The notes under the pieces: model-generated
What the model was told of the DNA's origin: nothing
Databases searched by the model: none
What the model saw: the letters and a program-made list of their open reading frames with translations, nothing else
Position numbers and translations under genes: made by a program
In this document: positions 43,122-51,613 of the stretch, piece after piece
How positions within the stretch are numbered: the stretch's first letter is position 1
How the letters are laid out: every line of letters starts with the position of its first letter
Source of the DNA: Cyanobacteria bacterium FACHB-471
GTDB taxonomy: Bacteria; Cyanobacteriota; Cyanobacteriia; Elainellales; Elainellaceae
NCBI GenBank assembly: GCA_014695345.1
Contig: JACJOC010000077.1
Coordinates: 62,001 to 126,000 of the forward strand
Direction: 5' to 3'
DNA length: 64,000 bases

Positions 43122-45944
43122 TCAACTTATGTCAAGTTTTGTAGCCACAAAAGCTCGTCGTAAGCGCTGCATCACAACAGGCAAGCGGTAAGGGTCTGAA
43201 ATGTAGTCAAAGGCTCCGAGTTCTAAAGCCGTTTCTGCCTCGCTCGGAGGCAGCGATAGCATAATTAGCTTTGAGTGGCGCGTCACCTGCCCTTGCGCCA
43301 GGTGCTTGAGCAGTTCGAGTCCGTCTATTCCCGGTAAGTTTCTCCCAATCAAGATAATTTGCGATCGCACCTCAGGCTCGTTTCCCGCTAGAAGTTCGAT
43401 CGCTGTCTCGCCATCCTGTAGCCAGTGATTGTGGTATCCCCTGGTTTCCAGCGCATACAGCAGTGGTTGAGCAAAGCTTGGGTCGGGATGCACTAGCACC
43501 ACATCGGTTTTGAGTAGTGCTTCAGCCTGAATTGGTTGCCAGTAAGCGGGGAGAACGCGATCGCCTCCCGCTGCTTCAGCCAGATCTAACGCTGCATTGG
43601 CTGACTGGTAAAGATCGCGCAGCAGCAGACCGTCTTCGGGATACTGAGCCACTCCTGCACTGAACGTGATCGGAAGAGAGGTTTTACCTTCGACCGTAAT
43701 TTCTATCTGCCGCAGGGCTTCTAGAATTTCTGCCAGCCACTCTATACCAGCGCTGCGGTTGATGCCATACATGCCAATCACAAACTCTGCCCCACTCCAG
43801 CGAGACACCACATCTTCAATGCGAAGCTTTTGTCGCAGCAGTTGCGCTACCTGCCGCAATGCCTGGTCGCCAAACCGATGCCCATGCTGGCTGTTTATCT
43901 GCTTCAAGTGATCCAGCCTCAAGACAGACAAAGAGAGGGGCTGCTGAGAGCGCTGTGCCAGTTGTAGGAGCTTGCTTAACTCTTGAGTAGATTGTTGTCG
44001 ATTCGCCGTACCCGTAAGTGCGTCTGTTTCTGTCTGATTTCGTAGGAGTCGAGTTCGTTCAATGCGGTTCAGAATGCGGGTAATCAGTTCTGGGGCAATG
44101 ATTGGTTTGCTGACATAATCGTCTGCCCCAACCGCAAACACCTGCTGAATTGTGCTTGCATCAGTATGGGCAGTCAGAAAAAGCACAGGCATCCAATTCC
44201 AGTGAGGATCGTTGCGTAGGGTCTGACACAATTCAATGCCATCTAGTTCTGGCATTTCAATGTCAAGGACGAGCAAATCGGGTTTGGTTGCTTCTAGGGC
44301 ATCCCAAAACTGCAACGGGTTATCTAGTGTTGCTACCCGTAACCCCCAAGGCTGCAGCAAAGTCTGAAGCGCCTGCAAAATTAACGGGTCATCATCGACG
44401 ACCAAAACGCTCGACTCTACTTTTCTGTCTTGGGCTAAAACTTCAGTCACGGCTTCTAAAACTTCGGTGGGAGTCGTCGGTTTTTGTAGAAAGCGTCTGC
44501 CTTTAAGGCGAGCAACCGTAACCCGATCGACTTCTTGCCCTCTTCCAGTAAACACGAGGACGGGAATGGGAGGAACGCGCTGACTCAATTCTGCTAAAAG
44601 CTTTAGCCCAGCTTCATCCAGTTCTGAGTGGTTAGATTTTGTTTCATCAGACTCTACAAAAGACAAATCTAACAGCAACACATCAGGGGAGTTACGGTTG
44701 ATTTCGACTCTAGCAATGTCAGGGTTAGGGGCGATTGCTGTTCTAAATCCCCGGTTTTGGGCTTCTGCGCTCAGGAGTTCTGCCAAGGTCTGATCGTCAT
44801 CCACAATCATCAGGAGAGGTTCCTGAGTATTTGCACTGACCAATGTTTTAACTTCTGCTACAGGTTCAGGCTGCTTTGGCAAGGAAGGGCAAATTGCCGC
44901 CTCTAACAGTTGGCGCAGGTCTACCACCTGCTGTTGAATCTGCTGTTGCTGGTCGGGGCTGAGTGCCGTTTCAAGCTGCAAAAGCTGCTCGATTTGACGG
45001 GCTAGCTGGGTGCCTTCTGCCAGACCAAACGTTCCTAAAGAACCTGCCAGCTTGTGTGCTTCTTGTTTGGCGCGTTTCCATAGGCGATCGCTCTTGTCTG
45101 GCATTGGGGTTAAACCCACTGCTGCTTCCAAAACTTCGATCTGCTGAAGGGTTTTGGCTTTGGCTCTTTCCCAAATTTTGGCGACGAGCGATCGCGTTTG
45201 CTGCTCCGGGCTTGAGGGAAGAGGGGTGACCAAAGATGCAGTCTTTTCCAGCGGTGGATTTTTCAAGTAATTCATGTTTAAGCGATAGCCCAAACCATAG
45301 ACCGTTTCTATAACATCCGTTGCTCCAACTGCTTTGAGCTTTTGCCGTAGTCCTTTGATGTGAGCTTTAACGGTGTCTTCTCCGGGCAGGTCTTCAAATC
45401 CCCAGAGCTGATCCAAAATGGCACTGCGGCTATAGACGCGCTGATTATTTCGCAAAAGCAGTTCTAGGATGGCGTATTCCTTAGGAGTCAAGTGCATCAC
45501 CGTGCCGCTGTAAGTTACCTCACAGGTGCTGGGGGCGAGGCATAGTTCTCCCCACTCTAAAAGGGGAGATCGGGAGGAAGTTCCCCGTCGCAACAGTGCT
45601 CTCATGCGAGCCAGCAGTTCTTGAGGAGAAATCGGCTTAACCAGGTAGTCGTCTGCCCCGGCATCTAGCCCAATGACTTTATCGGTACTGGTATCTCTGG
45701 CAGTCATGAGCAAGACTGGAACTTGACTGCCTTTCGTCCGCAACTGACGACAAAAACTGATGCCATCCAACTTGGGCAGCATTACGTCCAGCAAAATTAG
45801 GTCATAGGCTAGCTCTTCTGCAAGGGTCAGGCCTGATAATCCATCCTCGGCTCGATCAACCGTATGGTGCTGTTCGATTAGCGTGTCGGTGAGCAGTTCT
45901 GCAAGATGCTCATCATCCTCAACCAGTAAGATTCTCATGGACAT
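43122..45944 (-). CDS. Seven-module response regulator: REC-wHTH-Hpt-REC-REC-GGDEF-REC
   Basis: A 940-residue hub protein. REC1 (2-120, D53 in LLDVMLPKLDG, VKPIS lysine) plus an OmpR-type winged helix (about 130-225, LTPKEYAILELLLRN) makes a DNA-binding regulator. Hpt (about 250-350) has its histidine in EAHKLAGSLGTFGL. REC2 (about 375-500) has PDVLLLDLSF. REC3 (about 512-630) is intact (LLVLDIEMPELDG, SKPII). GGDEF (about 640-800) has the motif SGAEF in place of GGDEF, so cyclase activity is doubtful. REC4 (about 812-935) has ILIGRNLPG where the phospho-acceptor Asp is expected, so it is probably a pseudo-receiver. One protein thus combines phosphorelay, transcription and degenerate c-di-GMP modules. 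It is divergent from the hybrid kinase gene at 46218, a likely partner; a MITE-like element lies between. Confidence 0.9.
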   Translation of the reverse strand: MSMRILLVEDDEHLAELLTDTLIEQHHTVDRAEDGLSGLTLAEELAYDLILLDVMLPKLDGISFCRQLRTKGSQVPVLLMTARDTSTDKVIGLDAGADDYLVKPISPQELLARMRALLRRGTSSRSPLLEWGELCLAPSTCEVTYSGTVMHLTPKEYAILELLLRNNQRVYSRSAILDQLWGFEDLPGEDTVKAHIKGLRQKLKAVGATDVIETVYGLGYRLNMNYLKNPPLEKTASLVTPLPSSPEQQTRSLVAKIWERAKAKTLQQIEVLEAAVGLTPMPDKSDRLWKRAKQEAHKLAGSLGTFGLAEGTQLARQIEQLLQLETALSPDQQQQIQQQVVDLRQLLEAAICPSLPKQPEPVAEVKTLVSANTQEPLLMIVDDDQTLAELLSAEAQNRGFRTAIAPNPDIARVEINRNSPDVLLLDLSFVESDETKSNHSELDEAGLKLLAELSQRVPPIPVLVFTGRGQEVDRVTVARLKGRRFLQKPTTPTEVLEAVTEVLAQDRKVESSVLVVDDDPLILQALQTLLQPWGLRVATLDNPLQFWDALEATKPDLLVLDIEMPELDGIELCQTLRNDPHWNWMPVLFLTAHTDASTIQQVFAVGADDYVSKPIIAPELITRILNRIERTRLLRNQTETDALTGTANRQQSTQELSKLLQLAQRSQQPLSLSVLRLDHLKQINSQHGHRFGDQALRQVAQLLRQKLRIEDVVSRWSGAEFVIGMYGINRSAGIEWLAEILEALRQIEITVEGKTSLPITFSAGVAQYPEDGLLLRDLYQSANAALDLAEAAGGDRVLPAYWQPIQAEALLKTDVVLVHPDPSFAQPLLYALETRGYHNHWLQDGETAIELLAGNEPEVRSQIILIGRNLPGIDGLELLKHLAQGQVTRHSKLIMLSLPPSEAETALELGAFDYISDPYRLPVVMQRLRRAFVATKLDIS

Positions 45945-45982
45945 CCATCACTGAGCCTAGAAACTCAATCCGCACCATAAGG

Positions 45983-46128
45983 ATTCCCTAAAAATTAGCG
46001 ATACTGACAATTTATAGCTAGCATTGCAACTCTATGAATTGTGGTTGTAGGAGCGGACGAAGCCAACTCCCTCACAACCGCAACTATTTGAAGAATCGGA
46101 CAGGATTCCAATCGCTAATTTAGGGAAT
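45983..46128. mobile_element. MITE-like element with terminal inverted repeats
   Basis: A 146-bp non-coding element. The left end ATTCCCTAAAAATTAGCGAT (45983-46002) and the right end ATCGCTAATTTAGGGAAT (46111-46128) are inverted repeats matching at 18 positions with one 2-base gap. The interior has a second imperfect hairpin (GTGGTTGT against ACAACCGC, with GGAG against CTCC). No clear target duplication was identified. No transposase gene with such ends is in the window. Confidence 0.7.
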
Positions 46129-46217
46129 GCTAAATCCAAAGCTGTGCAAATTTTGCAAAACCATTCATACAGACCTGCACTTTTGGGCTGGTGAGCTTCA
46201 GGATAGTTCTCAAGAAT

Positions 46218-49200
46218 ATGGTCAATGCTCCCTTACCTGCTAACGAGTCAGATAGACTGCAAGCGCTTCACCAGTACAGAATTTTGGATACTGCGGCGGA
46301 ACGCGGGTTTGATGACATTACCCAACTCGCTGCCCAAATTTGTCAGACTCCTATCGCCTTGGTCGGTTTGTTAGAAGGCGATCGCCAATGGTTTAAGTCC
46401 AAAGTTGGTTTGGAAACGCCCCAGGTACCCCGAAATATTGCTTTCTGTAGCTACACTATTGGGCAATCAATGCTGATTGTTCCGGATACCTTGGCTGATC
46501 CAAGGTTTACAGACAATCCGCTGGTGACAAACGATCCCCACATTCGATTCTACGCTGGGGTGACGCTACTGACCTCTGAAGGATACGCTCTCGGAACTTT
46601 GTGTGTACTGGATCGGGTGCCACGGGAGCTAACCGCCGAGCAGGTGGAGGCACTGAAGGTTTTAGGACAACAGGCTGTTCGGCAACTTGAACTACGTCGA
46701 AACTTGACCGACCTAGAACGAATGGCGATCGAGCGCAGGAAAACAAAGCGCCACGATTCTTTTCGGCAAAGGCTAGCGTTAGGGTTTGGTGTGGTTGCAG
46801 CACTGGCAATTGGAATGAGTGCGATCGCCCACCGAGGTGAATTTCTGCTGATCACTTCTCTTAACATTGGAGCTTTAACGCTGTTTTTCTCTCTGATTCG
46901 TCAGGAGATGGCTAAACATCGGCAAATAGAAGTCAAGCTAGAGCAAGAGCGTGACTTTAGTGCGGCAGTACTCGACACTGTTGGAGCTCTGGTCGTTGTT
47001 CTCAACCCTCAAGGGGAAATTATTCGCTTTAACAACCGCTGTGTCCAAACAACGGGCTTCGCTTTTGAGGAAGTTAGACATAAGCCCTTTTGGAACGTGT
47101 TTTTGACTGCTGAAGAGATAGAACCCGTCAAAGCAGAATTTTTCAGCTTAAAGGTAGGTCAGTTTCCAAACACCTACGAGAATTATTGGTTGACCAAATG
47201 GGGAGAGCAGCGGCTAATTGCCTGGTCAAATACTGCACTGCTGAATCCAAAAGGGGCGGTGGAATACATCATTGGAACTGGGATTGACATCACCGAACGC
47301 CGTCAGGCGGAGTTAGCCCTACAAAAGAGTGAAACGACCACTCACGCCTTGCTGGAAGTAATTCCCGACTTGTTGATTCGGATGAATCGAAACGGCACAT
47401 ACCTAGATTTTGTCTCAGCTAAAGATGGAGCAAAGTTTGCCCCATTTAACAAAATGCAGGGTAGGAATGTTTACGAGTGCATACCACTTGAACTGGCTCA
47501 TCAACGAATGCAGTATGTAAATCGCGCTCTGCAAACAGGTGAGATGCAGATTTATGAGTTTCAGTTTCAGATGGCTGGAGTACTACACACGCAAGAAGCT
47601 CGAATAGTAGTTAGCGGTGAAGACGAAGTGCTGGTAATCGTCAGAGACATCAGCGATCGCAAGCAGGCTGAGGCGGCGCTAGCTCAACTGGCTGCAATTG
47701 TTGAATCTTCTGATGATGCTATTCTCAGCACCAGCCTCGACTCTCGGATTACAAGCTGGAACTTGGGGGCAGAAAAAATTTACGGCTACTCAGCCGAGGA
47801 AGCGCTAGGGCAAACCGTTACATCATTGCTGCTGCCGCCTGATGAAGATGAGCGATCGCCCATTCCTGAGAGCCTGCAACCGCAAACCCACCTTGATTAC
47901 TACAAAACCCGACATCGGCGTAAAGATGGCAGGTTGATTGACGTATTTCTAACCCTGTCTCCAGTAAAAGACCAGACTGGCAAAATTACGGGAGCTTCGA
48001 TGATTGGGCGAGATGTTAGCGATCGCACTGCTATAGAGCGCATGAAAGATGAGTTTATTTCTACGGTCAGTCATGAACTTCGCACACCGCTGACTTCTTT
48101 GCGAGGGTCACTGGGGTTGTTGCTAACTGGCAAAATGGGCACCCTAACTGAAAAAGGGCATCGCATGTTAGAGATTGCTGTCAACAATAGCGATCGCCTG
48201 ATTCGCCTAATTAACGACATCCTTGACCTTGAGCGTCTAGAATCTGATAAATTCACCCTGCATCAGCAGTCTTGTAATGCGGCTGATTTGCTGCGACAGG
48301 TAGCTGAAATGATGCAGCCCATGTCTGAAAGAGCAGGCGTGACTCTCTGCTGCTCCAGCATTTCGGTCAGCATCAATGTTGACCCCGATCGATTGATTCA
48401 GGTTTTTACCAATCTGATTAGCAACGCGATTAAGTTTTCGGCTGCGGGTAGCACTGTCTGGCTGACCGCAGAAACTTACGTTCCACCAGGAGCAAAAGAC
48501 AGTAGTGCCCAACCTCCTATGCTTCTGATTTCGGTCAGAGATCAGGGGCGTGGCATTCCTCCAGAAAAGCTAGAGTCTATCTTCGAGCGGTTTCAGCAGG
48601 TTGATGCTTCTGATTCACGGCAAAAAGGCGGAACAGGGCTAGGGTTGGCGATTTGCCGCAATATCGTCAGGCAACACGGCGGCAAAATTTGGGTAGAAAG
48701 TGGGTTGGGTGAAGGGAGTTGCTTTTATCTGACGTTGCCCCTAGCTGAGCCCAATGGGTTGAAAGGGTTGATTGTTGGCAACAAGCAATCCATTGTGATG
48801 TGCCACGATGCGTCAACTCATTTTGAGACGCTGCAAGGTTTGCTGGAGCAACAGAATTATCAGGTGGTTGTCGTTAAGTCGGTGAAAGAGGCGATCGCCA
48901 GAGCAGCAGCCTTGCAGCCAACGGCGATTTTGCTGGACTTGGATAATCCTAAGACGGATGACTGGGAACTGCTGACGCTGCTAAAACAGCGCAATAGCAT
49001 TCCAAATATTCCCCTAATCATTTTCAATACCCCCTCTTCACGAGTTGAGTTTGAACTATTGGGCACAATGGGTTGGGTTTATCAATCGGCTGATTACGCT
49101 TCTCTGTTTCAAATGCTGAAGCAATTCGCGATGCAGCAAGGACAGGTTGGGCGAGTGCTAATTGTAGAAGATGACCTAGACTTAACACGAGTTTTGGCTG

Positions 49201-49580
49201 CGATGCTTGGTTGCCATCAGGTTCAAACTGCATATGCTCAAACTCAGCAAGCCGCCATTAAACTGTGCCAGCATTTCATTCCTGACTTGCTCGTGTTAGA
49301 CCTGACTTTATCAAAGGGAAGTGGATTTGCCGTTGTAGAGTGGTTGCGCCAGCAAGAACACTTCTGCCAAATGCCATTGATAATCTACACTGCCCAAGAA
49401 TTAGGAGATGTGGAGCGATCGCGTCTACACCTGAGTCACCTGGGTCAAACAGAATTCATTACCAAAAGCCGGGCTGTTCCAGAAGCGTTAGAAGCGCTAA
49501 TCATGCGACTACTCAATCGAGCGACGGCAGGTGGTGAGCGGTTTAATTTAGTTAGCGGAGGTATAGCTGGTGGCAACTAA
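46218..49580 (+). CDS. GAF-PAS hybrid sensor histidine kinase with two receiver domains
   Basis: A 1120-residue kinase. In order: GAF domain (about 10-155, typical opening RLQALHQYRILDTAAERGFD), two hydrophobic helices (about 190-230), three PAS domains (about 245-370, 375-485 and 490-610, each ending in a D-I-T/S-D/E-R motif), HisKA with STVSHELRTPLTSLRGSL, HATPase_c (LISNAIKFS, DQGRGIP, GGTGLGLAI), then two receivers. The first receiver lacks the N-terminal acidic pair and the lysine (MGWVYQSADY), so it is probably inactive. The second has VLIVEDDLDL and PDLLVLDLTL but shows FITKSR at the lysine site. I prefer ATG 46218 because family members begin with the APLPANESDRLQAL block; GTG 46191 is possible. 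First gene of a four-gene operon. Confidence 0.9.
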   Translation: MVNAPLPANESDRLQALHQYRILDTAAERGFDDITQLAAQICQTPIALVGLLEGDRQWFKSKVGLETPQVPRNIAFCSYTIGQSMLIVPDTLADPRFTDNPLVTNDPHIRFYAGVTLLTSEGYALGTLCVLDRVPRELTAEQVEALKVLGQQAVRQLELRRNLTDLERMAIERRKTKRHDSFRQRLALGFGVVAALAIGMSAIAHRGEFLLITSLNIGALTLFFSLIRQEMAKHRQIEVKLEQERDFSAAVLDTVGALVVVLNPQGEIIRFNNRCVQTTGFAFEEVRHKPFWNVFLTAEEIEPVKAEFFSLKVGQFPNTYENYWLTKWGEQRLIAWSNTALLNPKGAVEYIIGTGIDITERRQAELALQKSETTTHALLEVIPDLLIRMNRNGTYLDFVSAKDGAKFAPFNKMQGRNVYECIPLELAHQRMQYVNRALQTGEMQIYEFQFQMAGVLHTQEARIVVSGEDEVLVIVRDISDRKQAEAALAQLAAIVESSDDAILSTSLDSRITSWNLGAEKIYGYSAEEALGQTVTSLLLPPDEDERSPIPESLQPQTHLDYYKTRHRRKDGRLIDVFLTLSPVKDQTGKITGASMIGRDVSDRTAIERMKDEFISTVSHELRTPLTSLRGSLGLLLTGKMGTLTEKGHRMLEIAVNNSDRLIRLINDILDLERLESDKFTLHQQSCNAADLLRQVAEMMQPMSERAGVTLCCSSISVSINVDPDRLIQVFTNLISNAIKFSAAGSTVWLTAETYVPPGAKDSSAQPPMLLISVRDQGRGIPPEKLESIFERFQQVDASDSRQKGGTGLGLAICRNIVRQHGGKIWVESGLGEGSCFYLTLPLAEPNGLKGLIVGNKQSIVMCHDASTHFETLQGLLEQQNYQVVVVKSVKEAIARAAALQPTAILLDLDNPKTDDWELLTLLKQRNSIPNIPLIIFNTPSSRVEFELLGTMGWVYQSADYASLFQMLKQFAMQQGQVGRVLIVEDDLDLTRVLAAMLGCHQVQTAYAQTQQAAIKLCQHFIPDLLVLDLTLSKGSGFAVVEWLRQQEHFCQMPLIIYTAQELGDVERSRLHLSHLGQTEFITKSRAVPEALEALIMRLLNRATAGGERFNLVSGGIAGGN

Positions 49581-49950
49581 GCGAGTTCTAATTATCGATG
49601 ACGAGGATGATATTCGGGAAGTTGCTCAAGCGAGTCTTGAGATGATGGGAGGATGGGAGGTGATTACCGCTAGTTCTAGCAGTGAAGGACTGGCTCTAGC
49701 TGAAGCGGAGCAACCCGATGCGATCTTGCTAGATGTCATGCTACCTGACATGGACGGTCCGACAACGTTTCAAAAGCTCCAGTCCATGCCTGCAACGCAG
49801 CAGATTCCGGTTGTGCTACTTACTGCTAAGGTGCAGGCGGCTGATCAGCGCCGATTTGCCGATTTGGGAGTGACGGCTGTATTGTCTAAACCTTTTGACC
49901 CCGTTGCGCTGGCTGATCAGGTTGCCGCCGCGTTGGGATGGAGTCTTTAG
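49570..49950 (+). CDS. Stand-alone receiver (CheY-like) response regulator
   Basis: A 126-residue single REC domain. The acidic pocket is DDEDD (about 10-14), the phospho-acceptor is D54 in AILLDVMLPDMDG, the T is in VVLLTAKVQ and the lysine in LSKPFDP. All essential residues are present. GTG at 49570 has GGAGG 8 bases upstream and overlaps the 3' end of the hybrid kinase by 11 bases; its own 3' end overlaps the next gene by 13 bases. The overlaps indicate translational coupling, so it is the likely shuttle between the flanking kinases and the GGDEF-EAL protein or the divergent Hpt regulator. Confidence 0.95.
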   Translation: MATKRVLIIDDEDDIREVAQASLEMMGGWEVITASSSSEGLALAEAEQPDAILLDVMLPDMDGPTTFQKLQSMPATQQIPVVLLTAKVQAADQRRFADLGVTAVLSKPFDPVALADQVAAALGWSL

Positions 49951-51602
49951 CAATGGTTGAGCCAAACGTTGAGTCAAACTCTCAATCTGAAGAAGTGCAT
50001 CGCTTTTCGCTAGAGCTGGATTCAGAGCTAGACGACATTGCTTCAGCCGTCAGCTATGAGCTAAGAACACCCCTGACCTCAATTCGGGCGGCACTGGGTT
50101 TGCTGTTGACCGGCATGCTTGGCACTTTGCCAGAAAAAGGGCAACGAATGTTGGAGATTGCGTTTAGCAATACAGAGCGCTTGATGCGTTTGGTTGATGT
50201 GTTGGAGTCTGATGTGGAAACAGACGGTGAATTTAGTGCTTTTCATCAACTGTCAGGATCAGAACCTTTGCTGCATCAGTTGGCAGCATTAAGTTGGCAG
50301 CAAAAACTCTGTAATGACGAGTTAACTGCTTTACCTACGCCAATGGTGTTCATGCGGCAGTTGAGGCAGGCGATCGCCACTGCCCAAGCTGATCAAACGC
50401 TGGCAATTTTGCTAGTTGATGTCGATCGCTTCAATGTAATCAACGACAGCTTAGGACGGGAAGTCGGCGATCAATTGCTGCGGGCGATCGCTCAACGACT
50501 GATTCTAAATTTACCTCTAGTGCAGGCGATTACTCACCTGCGTGAAGATGAGTTTGGCATTTTTCTAGAACAGATTGAGGATGCGAATGAGGCGATCGCC
50601 GTTGCCGAAAAAATTCAGCAAGCGTTTGCCTCACCCTTTAATTTCAATGGTCAAGACGTATTCCTCTCAGTCAGCATTGGCATCGCGACAGGCACAAAGC
50701 ATGATCAGTCTGAAAGTTTGATACACAACGCCTACTCCGCTGTGTATCAGGCAAAGGCGCTAGGCAAAGCTCGTTATGAACTCTTTGATGCTGAGCTACG
50801 AGTCAAAGCATCCTCTCGACTGCGGCTAGAAACTGACCTGCGGTTAGCCTTGGCGCGTCAAGAATTTCAGCTTTACTATCAGCCGATTGTAGCGGTCGCA
50901 ACCGGTAAGATCAGCGGCTTTGAAGCGCTGATTCGGTGGCGACATCCACAGCGAGGGCTGGTAACTCCAACAAAATTTATTCCATTGGCAGAAGAAATGG
51001 GGCTAGTGAGCTTGATTAGCCAGTGGGTTCTCCATCAGGCTTGCTCCCAACTGCACCAGTGGCAGCAGCAGTTTCCGAGTCAGCCACCCTTGACTATCAG
51101 CGTCAACCTCTCTGCCCAGCAGTTTTCAAAATCAGACTTACCTGAGCAGGTGCAGCAAATTCTCCAGGAGACGGGGCTAGACTCACAAAGTCTGAAAATC
51201 GAAATTACAGAAAGTGCGATTATGCACAGTCTTGAAACTGCGACTGCTGTACTAGAACAGCTCAAGGCGCTTGGGGTACAGCTTTACGTAGACGACTTTG
51301 GCACGGGATATTCTTCTCTAGCGTATTTGCATCGTCTACCGATTGATAAGCTGAAGATTGACCGTTCTTTCATTACCCGGATTGATTCTGAAGGAGAACA
51401 GCTAGAAATCGTTAGAGCTATTGTCAAATTAGCCTGGAATCTGGGCATGGATGTCATTGCTGAAGGGGTCGAAACGGCAGCGCAACTAGCGCAGCTCAAG
51501 GCGTTACGCTGTGAATATGTGCAGGGCTTTTTCTTTTCTAAGCCGCTTGATCGAACGATGGCAGAAGCACTACTGCGTCAAGGTTTAGTAATTCGAGCTT
51601 AA
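49938..51602 (+). CDS. Pseudo-HisKA fused to degenerate GGDEF and intact EAL
   Basis: A 554-residue protein. Residues about 35-95 are a HisKA dimerisation helix pair almost identical to those of the two kinases in this operon, but the phospho-histidine is replaced by tyrosine (VSYELRTPL instead of VSHELRTPL), and no HATPase follows. The GGDEF domain (about 125-285) reads LREDEFGIF, so the motif is REDEF and cyclase activity is unlikely. The EAL domain (about 300-545) is intact: FEALIRW, SVNLSAQQF, IEITESA, YVDDFGTGYSSLAYL, IDKLKIDRSFI and IAEGVETAAQL. The product is probably a c-di-GMP phosphodiesterase that docks on kinases through its HisKA. ATG 49953, with GGAG 9 bases upstream, is an alternative start. 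Confidence 0.9.
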   Translation: MESLAMVEPNVESNSQSEEVHRFSLELDSELDDIASAVSYELRTPLTSIRAALGLLLTGMLGTLPEKGQRMLEIAFSNTERLMRLVDVLESDVETDGEFSAFHQLSGSEPLLHQLAALSWQQKLCNDELTALPTPMVFMRQLRQAIATAQADQTLAILLVDVDRFNVINDSLGREVGDQLLRAIAQRLILNLPLVQAITHLREDEFGIFLEQIEDANEAIAVAEKIQQAFASPFNFNGQDVFLSVSIGIATGTKHDQSESLIHNAYSAVYQAKALGKARYELFDAELRVKASSRLRLETDLRLALARQEFQLYYQPIVAVATGKISGFEALIRWRHPQRGLVTPTKFIPLAEEMGLVSLISQWVLHQACSQLHQWQQQFPSQPPLTISVNLSAQQFSKSDLPEQVQQILQETGLDSQSLKIEITESAIMHSLETATAVLEQLKALGVQLYVDDFGTGYSSLAYLHRLPIDKLKIDRSFITRIDSEGEQLEIVRAIVKLAWNLGMDVIAEGVETAAQLAQLKALRCEYVQGFFFSKPLDRTMAEALLRQGLVIRA

Positions 51603-51613
51603 TCTGGGCAGGT

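Noticed and set aside
44150-44506. Antisense frames within the hub regulator
   Set aside because: Shadows of the high-GC third positions of the 43122-45944 gene.
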